Positions 13,101 to 23,277 of a DNA stretch of 64,000 bases are shown here, piece after piece. Position numbers and translations under genes: made by a program. The DNA lies in NCBI GenBank assembly GCA_006384855.1, contig VCJN01001527.1, forward strand, positions 124,001 to 188,000. The letters are read 5' to 3'. How positions within the stretch are numbered: the first letter of the stretch is position 1; the number at the start of each line of letters is the position of its first letter. The DNA is from Tetraselmis striata (taxonomy: Eukaryota; Chlorophyta; Chlorodendrophyceae; Chlorodendrales; Chlorodendraceae). The notes below the pieces were generated by a model, which had not been told where the DNA came from, searched no databases, and saw only the letters and a program-made list of their open reading frames with translations.

Positions 13101-15087
13101 GAGAGCAACAACATGGTTGCAACAACAACTCCAATGCACACAGAAAGCCCCAAAGCCGCGGATACACGGACATGAAATGCTGGGAATGAGTTCATTATAG
13201 CAGGCAGCAATCAAGAAGTACAGGTATGCTTGTATTTGGTGACGTCCCGTAGGCAGACGGGCCTACCCCACGCGGCAATTCTTAGGGTCTTGGGTTAGGT
13301 TAGGTTTTGGGGTGTGACCCTCTGCGGCAACCGATGTCTTGGAATGCACCCACCTTCTTGGCCTCTGCAGGCTTCAGGCCGCTGCGCACCTCCCCGGAGA
13401 ACATGCCCTCCGGCCCCCCGCCCAGCTGCCCACCATCCTCCTCCTCCTGCTCCTCCGCGCCGCCCCCGCCCTCCTTCACCAGCTCCACATCCTCCGCGCT
13501 GTCCTCGTTGTGCCCTGCCACATCATCCTCTTCCTCCTCCTCTTCCTCCTCCTTGCCGGTGGCGCCTGCGGGCGTGTCGGCGTCCGAGCTGTCCACCGCT
13601 TGATCGCCGCCCAGGGCCTCTGCGGCAGGCGGCGCTCCGTCGGCACCGTTTTGCTGCTGCTTTGGCTCCTCCTCCTCCTCCTGCTGCTGCGTGGCAGCGT
13701 GCTTCTCCTTGATGGCCTGCAGCCGGCGGCGGCGAGCCTCGATCAGCGCGTCCTCGTCTTCCTCCTCCTCCTCCTCCGCCACCACAACCTCCTCCTCCTC
13801 CGGCTCACTCTCCTGCGCGCACAAAAGGGGCCGAGAGTCAGACAAATGCTGCCCCCCCCCCCCCCCCCCCCCCAACCCTACCTGCCACAGAGCAGGGCAG
13901 CTAGCATGCGCCCAGGGGGTTTTTCCCGAAAAAGGCATGTCATCTGCTCAAAAAAAACATACCTGACAACATTTCGGGGTATCTGAGATCTGTGTGATGG
14001 CGCTAGGAGAGGAAGGCCAGATGGGGGTGGGGATGCAGGTTCAGGAGGCGATGGGACTCACCCGGCGCTCGCCATGGGCACCTCCCTCCCTACCGCCCCG
14101 CCCCCTCAGGCCAGCAAAGTCCTCCCTGTGGTGCCGGTCACGGCCGCGCTCTGCACTGCGGCTGCGGCGCTGGCTGTCACCCCGCTCCCGCTCCCGGGTG
14201 CCGCCGCGCCGCCCACGAGAGCGATCTTGCGAGCGGCTGCGCCGCAGGCTGCTGCCCCGCCCCCTGTCGCGATCCTCCCGCCGGCGTCCATCCGAGCTGC
14301 GGCTGCGCCGGCGGCCGACTCCTGCGTCCCTGTCGCGGCCGTCGAGCCTGCGCCCCGACGGGCTGCGCGTAGGCCGCCGGCTGCTGCCCCGCTCCCGCTC
14401 CCGGTCGTCCCGCCTGCGCCCGCCCGGGCTGGGGCTGCGCCGGCGGCTGCCCCCCCTCTCGCGCCCCCGCTCCCTGCGGCCTCGTTCGCGGCTGCGGCTG
14501 CGGCGGCGGCTGCCACCCCGGTGCGAGTCGCGCTCACGGCTGTGGCGGCGGTCGCTGGAGCGCTCGAGCTTCCGCCGGTCGCCCCTTGTGCCATCCTTCC
14601 CCTCCTTCCTCGGGGTCAGGTCTGCCTCACCCATCTTTGCCGGCAGAGGGGAGGCCTCGCCGGCCTCCATCCCTCCCGGAATCTCGCCCGGCTCTGGGCT
14701 CTCGGCCTTGCTCGCGGGCGGCGCCTCCCCGCCTCCATCCTTCGCGTCGCCTGCCTCGTCGCCCACAACGGCCTTCGCCGCCGTGTCATCCTCCGCCACG
14801 CCCGCCTCCTCCTCCACCTCCTCCTCCACCTCCGGCGCCTCCTTCTCCTTCTCCCTCTTCTCTTTTTTCTCCTTGTGGTGCTTCTTCTCCTTGTGGTGGT
14901 GCTTCCTCTCGCCGCGCTCCTCGCGCTCCTTCTTCTCCTTGTGGTGCTTCTTCTCCTTGCGCTCTTTGTGCCCCTTCTCCTTGTGCGCCTTGTGCTTCTT
15001 CTCCCTCACCTCCGCTTCGCCATCCTTCCGGACCGCCGCCGGGTCCCTCTTCTCACCCACCGCCGGCGGCGACCCGTCCGAGGTCAT
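9055..15087 (-). CDS. PRP4: PRP4 (PRPF4B-type) spliceosomal serine/threonine kinase, eight exons
   Basis: Exons on the minus strand: 15087-14062, 13812-13354, 12506-12348, 11056-10931, 10620-10173, 10050-9905, 9779-9696 and 9276-9055. All join in frame to 889 aa. Residues ~27-83 are Lys/His/Glu-rich, ~190-342 Arg/Ser-rich (RS domain), and 343-495 very acidic. Then come DMFAEDDEADDMF (about 500-512) and NWDDADGYY. The kinase domain has the Gly loop GRGVFS (564-569), VCIK lysine (K590), HADIKPDN catalytic loop (686-693), DFG (707-709), activation segment VTPYLVSRFYRAPE (APE 730-732) and a C-terminal HPFI motif. The Ala in HAD instead of Arg, the 'YLVSRFYRAPE' segment and the RS tail are typical of the PRP4/DYRK-like kinases, which phosphorylate tri-snRNP proteins (PRP6, PRP31) during B-complex formation in the nucleus. 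ATG 15087 is the first ATG of the frame. Intron 3 (12347-11057) starts GT followed at once by about 20 C. Confidence 0.95.
12711..12808. repeat. (TATA/GTAT)n microsatellite in PRP4 intron 2
   Basis: Compound AT-rich microsatellite of ATATAC, GTAT and ATAC units, inside the 847-nt intron between PRP4 exons 2 and 3. Confidence 0.85.
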
Positions 15088-15391
15088 ACCTCCCGCGTCC
15101 TCCAAACGCCGCGTGGGAGCACTCGCGGTCTACTGCCCTCTTGGTCGGCCCAGATCTGTGCACAACCCGCCCGCCACGTAAACGGACAGTACTCCGCACC
15201 GGACGACTCGAGCAGCGCTAACACACCTCGCCCCTCACCCAGCTCAGGACTTCCAGGCGGATGCAAAGCTGCCGTGTGGCGACTTGTGCCAGCGGCGAAT
15301 GGGCGTAGCTGCGGGGTGTTGCAGTCTGTTGGGCTGGCTGACTACTTCGGGGCGGCCGCTGATGCGGCGTTGCTGATTATGGCCGGCGCAC

Positions 15392-15556
15392 CTGGTTTTT
15401 TTTCGCCCCGGGCCGGGACAGGACGGGCATCGGTGAAACTGGTTCGGGTTCGAGCGCAGCATGAGTTAGATCAAGGATTAATATCGGTATATAAATAAAC
15501 AATGTATTATATATAAACGGAAGGGATAAAGCAGTCCTGTCCCGGCGGCGGGAAAA
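15392..15556. repeat. Two divergent copies of a dispersed short motif (inverted pair)
   Basis: Two copies of the dispersed motif whose core is CAGTCCTGTCCCGGGGGCGG followed by an A run. One is on the minus strand (about 15392-15445, seen as a T run then GCCCCGGGCCGGGACAGGAC) and one on the plus strand (about 15530-15556). Six further copies lie at 34351, 51036, 51272, 51706, 58590 and 59753. Confidence 0.65.
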
Positions 15557-15919
15557 AACTTCTGTTGTCGCTTTCTCTACTACCTCGCCGCCTCGGGGAC
15601 ATTTTGCCCGCCTAGCCGCCTCGGGGTCGCTATGTGCCTCGGGGATATTTTGCGGATTGCTACAGGTAGAAGAGTTCTTGGGGCAATTAAATATATGTTT
15701 AAAAGTCCTAAATAAAGGCGGAGGTTTGGTGATAGGGAATTTATAACCCATGGCCACACAGTTTTTTCAGGACATCGCTGATTACAGCTGACAGGGACTG
15801 TGTAACATTCCAAATATGTTCTCAGGCCAATCCAAGTAAATGCCCTGTTTAAGGAACATATTTCCCGAAAAAATCGGGGGAAGTGGGGGTCGCGGGGGGG
15901 GGGGGGGGGGGGGGGGGGG

Positions 15920-16070
15920 GGAATTAGCCAGCCCCCCGCCTGGAACTTTGTCAGTCCGTCCGCAGACGGCCCTAGTACTTTGTGGACAATATTGTTCACT
16001 CTTATAGTCGTATCTGAGTGCCACGCGGCACAAATATCGCATCGCATCACATGGCACTGGCCAAGGACAA
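15920..16070 (-). pseudogene. Possible copia RNase H tail remnant
   Basis: Read on the minus strand, this stretch gives VHKVLGPSADGLTKFQ, preceded at a suitable distance by MRCDI. Ty1/copia RNase H domains end with a segment of the form 'KHI(D/E)-R...V-ADGLTK'. No other copia domain is visible next to it, a run of 28 G (15894-15921) follows, and the frame is open only briefly. The match is a short motif, so this may be chance. Confidence 0.3.
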
Positions 16071-16631
16071 GCTGCGGGGCGCCATGGAGTCCGCCATCTT
16101 CATGTGTAGCAGGGCATCGCCGGACTCTGACGACCCGTGATTCGACATCTTCCAATGCATGCGACCATTCATTGGACTGCGACACACATACATAGTCTCC
16201 CCGACTGTTTAAATTACATCGTAATTGCCCGTAATCGCGATTATCCCAAGGAATAGACTCGTAATCCCCGTATCTACCCTGTAATCGCCACTTTACTGCT
16301 AGGCTCAATAGTCGCAATGACTTGCCCGGCTCGCCCGCATCCCGTAAGTTTACCTCCTACCCTGTTATGCCATCCCCATAGTACGTTGGACCCACATCGC
16401 GCCTCGCGCGTGTACCCGTAATGGCTCCGGGTTTCGCCACGTTGTACTCAAACGCCTCCCAAGCTCCGTGACGACGCAATGCCCAACGGTACCGTAGGTC
16501 TCAAGCCACGCTCACGCGGCTGAGTTGCAGTTGTGCGGACTTGACCATGCATCGCAACAGACGGAGCACCAGTCGCTAGCCCCTACCAACCCCCGCCGTT
16601 GCAAGCCACCGGCGCCGATTAGTGGTATGCC

Positions 16632-17405
16632 ATGGGGCGTAGCAACTCCAAGCGCCGTATTCCTCCGGGCAAGGAGCGTTAGACCGCTGCCGAGGGGATT
16701 CCGTTACAGATGTCCAAGAGAGACCGCCGCCGCGCGTGTGACGCATGCTTATTCACGAGAACTCTGTTCTACGACAACAGATGGGCGACACAGATGGACG
16801 TGCGCCGAGCCGTATCCGCCCACCGCCGCGCATGTCACAACCGGTGGTGATGGCGCCCATGCGGTAGCTGCTGCACCGTACGGCCGTCGCGCCTCTGCTC
16901 CGTCCGGACCAAGTCAGACCAAAATCCGGGGCGAGCCGGGTGCATCGATACCGTCGCCGCCCGCCGGCATCGCTCCCACTGCCCTCTCCGCTGCTCTCGT
17001 CTCCCCGCAACGAATCAGCGAGCTCCGCACCCAACGGCGGGGAGGGGCGTTCGGTGTCGTCTGATGGTGGCTTGGCATCAAGCATGGCAACGCATGAGAT
17101 GAATGCCGATCTTCACGTGGGCGTTGTCATATCCAATAAGACGGCGTTCGGGAAGCGGGGGAGCTTTCTCGGCCATGTCCCCCCCCACCCGGTGCCCTCC
17201 CTGACATCCCGTTACACCTGCCATATAGGCCCACCGCCGCCATGTGATAGCCACCCGTGTGTATCATCTAGGTCGTCAGTTTATGGACGATAACGAGGGC
17301 GCAGACCCGGCGGATAGGGAGTTGGTAATGAAGGTGATTTACGACGACGGCGACTCGGAAGAGCTAACTGAGTCGGATTTACAACCGCTATACTTGACGA
17401 CATAG
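16632..17405 (+). pseudogene. CACTA transposase N-terminus: C2HC finger and Tudor-like module, broken
   Basis: ATG 16632 opens MGRSNSKRRIPPGKER, then hits TAG at 16680. The homologous copy on the minus strand (32218-31922) stays open here and shows a C-x2-C-x12-H-x5-C finger. Further on, about 17050-17180 gives GEGRSVSSDGG and LHVGVVISNKTAFGKRGSF. An ORF from ATG 17283 to 17405 gives the acidic stretch ending YDDGDSEELTESDLQPLY. The two halves together look like a Tudor/Agenet-type fold (VG..I.K.F....F.G.V followed by V.YDDGDSEELT..EL), split by an intron whose donor is followed by a C run. Function in the element is inferred to be chromatin or DNA binding by the transposase. Confidence 0.55.
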
Positions 17406-17639
17406 CAGCTGAGCGATTTCACTCGTAGGTTGCCTCAAGGCGCGCCATTCACGACCTCCCGCCGGCGGTGCGCTCCTTGCGCACCCATCGCCAATGCTTC
17501 CAGGGGGTGCTTGCCCGCGTTGTTGCCCCATAGTTTAGGCATTGGAGAGAGTACCGCATTAGCAATAACGTGCAAACGATGATTTGCTTTGCTTCCTTAC
17601 ACGCGCACCTGACATGACCTACGCAAACATCTCGACGCC

Positions 17640-20600
17640 GACTATAGCGACGCCGACCGCGACGCCGAAGGCATTGTCACGGGGGTTGTGGAAGGCAACC
17701 CCTCCGACGACAGCCGCAGCGACAGCGATAGCGACGGAGACGATGGCGCGAGGTATGACTTCAATACCGGGACCAACAGCGCTCGAGGGCAGTACGACGA
17801 CGGGAAGAGGTGAGCATGTATCGTGTCGACTCTCCCTCCCTCAGTGTGGCGCCTACTAGTCCGTTGCAAACACCTGCTCCTTCAACCCCTTTGCAACAAA
17901 CGCCGTCAATTGTACACCCGTGCCGAGGCCACACTGACGGAGGCCGCGCTCAATCTCTGCGAGTGGAAGCTGAATATGCATAATAACATCAAGACGGCGG
18001 CGTTCGAGGGGCTGTCCTGCTGAAGAAACACATGCTACCGAAGGACGAGTCAGAGCTTGCAAAGACGTGGTTAGTACAAGGTGGAGCAGTGCATGAACTA
18101 CGTCCCGGACACAAAGAAGTATATATCGTACACTGCTGCCCGTGCGACGAGCATCGGAACGGCCACTTCATGGATGGTGACTAAAGTTACGACGACCGCT
18201 GCTCTAGCTGCAATATGACACGCTGGACACCCGAGTTACTGCGCCACCCGCGCCCCGCCACGCCTGAACCGCGCAAGTTTTACTACGACTTCAACGTTTT
18301 GTGAGGTGATGAACCCCCCCTTCCGTTTGCCCCCACTCGACGGCATTGTCAGCGCATAGCGTAATTGAGTTTTTTTTGCACGAAACACGTTGCATATGGT
18401 GAAGCAATTCGTTTGGGGTGAGAAGTGGACTCGTATGCGCAAAGGCATATGCATAGACCAATCCATCAGTGGGTTTTGAAACTCTGAAGCGTGCAAGGCC
18501 ATGGATGCTGCCACCAACGGGCATCCAGTTTTCTCATTAAGACAACGGGGAAGTATGGTTTATGTGGAAATGGAGTGGAGCTGCACTACAGCATAGCATA
18601 TTCTTGCTGGATATTTGGCGTTAGATTCGTACCCCAATGTTGTTATATGCTGCCAGACATATGAGTATAATTACAGTTCGGTGGATGTGACCTGCTGTGC
18701 GGTGCGACCTAAAACTGCATGTGTCAAGACATGTCATCATTAAATCGGGGGGAGAAGCGCAACAACAAGGTGTTACTCATCATCCTAGGCCCCTTTTGCA
18801 CCAAAGCACGTTGACATATATGTGGAGGAGACACTCAAGGCAATTGCCAGCACGCCGAGCCCGGAGGGCGCACTGACTGTTCAGGATGTATATGAGGTGA
18901 CTGACAACGATGGCAAGAAGTCTAGAGCGAACCGTGACTTGCAGTACGAGGTGTACTATCAAGTGGAGATGTTGGCCTGCGATTCGTTGCTGCTAACATC
19001 TGACATTGATACGCACAATGTGGCATGATGGAATATAGATATACATTGACGCCTTCTTTGCTGACATGCATGGACGCTTAAAGGCTATGAAGCGTGGTGG
19101 AGTTACATCGTGACACGGCTGCTCCTATTGTCCGCTACAGCGCACAGAGGGCAGGGGCAGCAAAAAAGGTATGACTGTGCATGTTTTATGTGTCTGCATG
19201 CAGATAGCGTGTTACTGCTCTGGAGGATGCTGATCATTCATGGGCGGCTTTGGGTGCGGGCAAGTACTACTTCTGAGTCTGCCGTTCAGACGCCACTTAC
19301 TGCGACGGCTATAAGACGGCGTGCACACGGTGGTGATGGACGCGGCGCAGGGAAAGACTGCCGACGATGACTATGAACCCAGCATTGCCTACTGCGGGGA
19401 TGCCCACCTGCAGCTGTCCAGCGCAGATATATGCGATATTTGGCAGTAGAGGTCGGCGCAGGGCGCATCGTGAAAACGATAGCGCCGGTACTACATGCAT
19501 GTCTCCATTTGTGCGTTGGCTGCCGTATATAAGCTATGTTGACTATGTTGGCCGCTGCCGATAGCACATGCACTAATGATGGGGGTAGTCAAGGACTTTT
19601 GAGAGTATGTCGGCACCGTGAAGGTTAGTGATCTTTTTCATCGATGTTGTTATTGCCTGCCCGTGGTGTCCGTTCTAATGACCGTTGCTGAAATAATGTG
19701 TGTGCCCTCACAGGATACGCGGCCCAAGGTGTAGAAGATGGAAAGGCGGATGGCGCTAGTCACCTTGATCAGTGACTTAGGCAGGCCGGTCTGGCCGATG
19801 CTGCCGTCAACCGTCACTAGCGGTGCGGTGTGTGCCAATTTGACATGCGAGGACTTTCTGCACTTTACGGAGAATGTGGCAGTGCTGGTCCTTGGGTGAG
19901 GGCCCCTCGCTGCTAATAATGCTAGGAGTAATACAGCCTAGCTCCGATGTAGGTGTGTGATGTCTACTGAGTACGTGGCTTGCGTGGCAATTCCTGCAGG
20001 GATATGTTTGACAACGCAGAGCATCAATACATGCCCAGTCATGTGGCATGTGCTGCAAGGAACGGTCATCCACTACCTCATGGACTTAAGGAGTGTGACG
20101 CTCCTGCTGACTGTGAGGAGTGCCAACGTGTCAACGAGTACATCAAGAAGCAGCGGGAGGGGGCTCCGACTGCTTGCTGACCTATGCGGAGATGTGCATC
20201 GTGTATTTACATGATGAGATGATGAAACTGAACATGCACAATCTGGTCTGCCGAGTCAGAGATCCAAGAGGCGGCCAGGGGCAGCACTGCCCGCAACTCG
20301 GAGCTATGGATGGAGCGTACACTGCGCCCTTCCGCCTGCCCTCATACGCATTGTATCTGGGCCGTTGTCATATGAATACATGGCCTATCTCATGTGCAGA
20401 TCGATGCGGGACGTGAAATACGTGGCCAGAGGCAGAGGCACCACTTTCACGTAGCGGGCATACGGGCGGCAGTTCTTACTAGAGGCACGCATCATGTTCT
20501 TGCGTACATGTGTGGACCCAAACTTCCCTAGCCTACCTCTATGGCGGCCGTGCTTTGTGGGACAGTGGCAGGCCCCATGGGGCAGACGATGTCGGAGATA

Positions 20601-21635
20601 TGTTTGTGGGCACGGGACCATGCTACACGGGGCGCCGCCGTGAAGCCAAGCACCTCAGCCGCCCCCGCCAACGAGGCGGCATGCGCAGAGGCGCTTGACA
20701 AGTACAAGTACTCTCAAGGAACTGGTACAGTGGAGCTTGAACCGGCATGGAAGCGCGCGTGTGAAGCGGGACTCGACCCACAGGTCATCGAGTGACCCCC
20801 CCCCCCCCCCCCCCCGCCCCGCCCCACGTCCCCTCTTCCCCTCCCTCGCTGGCATGCTCATGTATATGTGGATAATATGCGCCGACAATGGTGGATGCCT
20901 GGCTGCTGCACTATTTTGTACGTTCAACTTGTATCACCAGTGTAAGATAGGGGAGGGGACATCATTCATGGTTACCTATGTATCGTGCCCTATAGGACAC
21001 GAGGACGGAAGCGCAACTTTTGGATATAGCCCCCCCCCCTTCCCCCCCCGCCTCACACACACACGCCCTACTCCAAACTGCCTACAAAGTGTTGCCATAT
21101 GCTGCTGCTGAGTTTTGGTATACACACACATGCAAATTATGTATATGAGAAGGCCGAGACACGGAAGCATGCGGTAGTTGTGCAGAATACATGGGACGAG
21201 CAGTGGGTGCCCACTTATGAGTACGGCAAGCATGCCACACTGCGAGAGGTGCGTGCCGAGGTAATTGAGCAACATGACAACCACGTGTATATATGTTGGG
21301 GAAGTTCAATACTTCCTGGAGATGACCCACAGCAACCTTTGGTGCCGGACCTCATCCTCGCCGTGTGCCGACTGCCCGCAGATGAGCGCATGCATGGTGA
21401 TAGGGTCCCCCTCGACACTGGTGTGTGGCAGAGAAAGGCGCACCTTCGGCCAAACACTCGCAAGGGTCAGCATGCCTTCCATGTAGCGCTTAAGCGCATC
21501 GAGGAGAAACCGTGTTGCTTGTATGGTGATCCGGACATAGTGACAGACATGCACTTATCCCGGTTTGGCATGTCCTCACATGATGTGGGGCAGTATGTGT
21601 GGTGCACATATAACACAATGACCCTGCACTACTAA
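17640..21635 (+). pseudogene. TNP2-like (CACTA/Plavaka) transposase, eroded exons
   Basis: Pieces in order: an acidic Ser/Asp stretch (17635-17812); a TNP2 zinc-binding segment with LPKDESELAKTW, then VHCCPCDEH and, after an in-frame stop, CSSCNMTRW (about 18019-18240), matching the CACTA pattern 'LP-DNE-PK ... HCCPNDC ... CP-C--SRW'; an 18790-19025 segment around ETLKAIAS-PEGALTVQDVYEV; a Cys-rich piece at 19990-20180 (LKECDAPADCEEC); 20541-20795; and a C-terminal block (21099-21635) with WDEQWVPTYEYGKHATLREVRAE. The C-terminal block is about 80% similar to 39610-40145. Frames change at about 21290, where copy 2 reads HVGEVQYF-EVTH straight through. TGTAA occurs downstream in both copies (21811 and 40328 areas). 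Confidence 0.6.
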
Positions 21636-22020
21636 TTGAATTCCAGTATGTTAGCTAGTAAATGTAATCGATCAAAGCAGTTATGTTGCCCGGCAATTAA
21701 GGCCCAGCGCCCCGGCGCCGCTGTCCTGCGCACCCAACGCCCGAAATCTAGCCCCTTTGCGGTTTTGATCAGCGGCGGTTGTGAGGTCTCCTCCATCTAA
21801 ATCGACGGCGGTGTAAAACCGCCTCTGCGGGCAATCTGTTGGGTGGGACTGCCAAGGGAGGTGACACAATTGGGACAATCATGCGGGAGCCTATAAGCCT
21901 TATAGGGATAAGGCTTGTCATACTGTCACACCGTGCTAACACTTCAGAACTTCTGCGTGCTGCTGCTCGCTACTTTACTTGCTATGGACAACTAGTCGTT
22001 GCAAAACGCGGGGTAGTGGC

Positions 22021-23277
22021 GGGGGGGGGGGGGGGGGGGGGGGCAAGGCACCATGAGGCGTCACAAGATCGCCTCGTTTGTATTTAGGCACATATGGTCG
22101 CCGGTGCCGGATTGTGTGCTACTCAACCTGCCAACTTCTTTTGAATGTTGTGTGCTCTTGGAGGGGCAGCCAAGCCTTGGACCACGTGCGGCTGCTCACA
22201 GTCCTTCGAGGGAGCCATTCCTTTAGGGTGCCAAACACTGCCGGGCATTTGTTAGCAGCCTTTTCCCGAATGTTCGCCCACATGTCCTCAGGTAGATCGT
22301 CCCACGGGCAGTGCAACACCTTGTCGGATATGGGCGCGGGGGCTGACGTTCCCCCCACCGGCTCGTCGGGTACGGGTCCGTTTCGCCACGGCATGTGGCT
22401 TCATGTCCGGGACTGCATCCATCGCGCGCAGTTGGGCAGTAATTGTGTTGTGACCTACCCCACCGTCGGCAGCCCCGACGTAGTCCACATCGCTTCCCGC
22501 GGTAACCCGTACGATATTGCAAAAACTGCCCGAATATGTTATACTGGTATGCGTTCGCACCGTTGGTACACTGTGCACCTGCGGCATCGCGACGCGTACG
22601 TCGCGCGGCCCATTGCCCACGCTATAGCCCTAGCCAGCCCACGACTCTCAGCCCCCGACACCGCAATCACCCGTAGTGCCAGCGATGCCCCATCATGCGG
22701 CGATAGTGGGCGGGTCGCGAACGCCATAGCCGCGCATGCGGCGTGTTGCGGGATCCCCGTGACGACCCCGCAGTAGCCGATATGCGCGCCGCCCCAATCC
22801 ACCAGCTTCGACCCGATGCCGCTGGCTTTGTCGGACGAGCTAGGGCACAACGTGCACAGTCTAGGCTCTCTATTTTGACTATGCTACCTTTTTGTCCGAG
22901 CGGTTTCGGCCTTAGTGGCGTACGGTGTCAGCAAATAAAACGCGAATCCGTGATGGGGGGTGGTCAATCGAGCGGCAGTCGCGAGGGTGGACCTCGCGGC
23001 CGCTATCCCGGGAAACTCGCGCTCTCTCAGCCCGCCATGACCGCTCTATGTATTCGAAGGGGGCAGGGGATATGCCTACGGGGTGGGCAGGAGTTGGTGG
23101 GGTTGCCAAGGGTGTTCTAGCGGGTGCGTGATGCGCCGCCCGCGGTGCCCAACAGGTACCGCGGGCGGCGACGCAAACGACCCCGCGGCGTAGGGGCGCG
23201 TGCGGTGCGTGCGGGCCGATTCTTCGTACATTATTCGGATCGCGAACTATCGTACGGGTTCCCGCGGGAAGTGATGT
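22021..23277. other. G23 tract and unassigned spacer inside CACTA copy 1
   Basis: A run of 23 G (22021-22043) follows the end of the transposase block, as an 18-G run does in copy 2 (40573-40590). The next 1.2 kb has GC-rich open frames mainly on the minus strand (for example 22850-22539 and 22394-22119, the latter with LPEDMWANIREKAANKCPAVFGTLKEW) but no domain that I recognise. It shows no visible similarity to the spacer at the same place in copy 2. Confidence 0.45.

Noticed and set aside
14074-15498. 474-codon plus-strand open frame (and two other long plus-strand frames)
   Set aside because: Antisense shadow of the RS- and Lys-rich exon 1 of PRP4; composition is a low-complexity mirror of the real frame.
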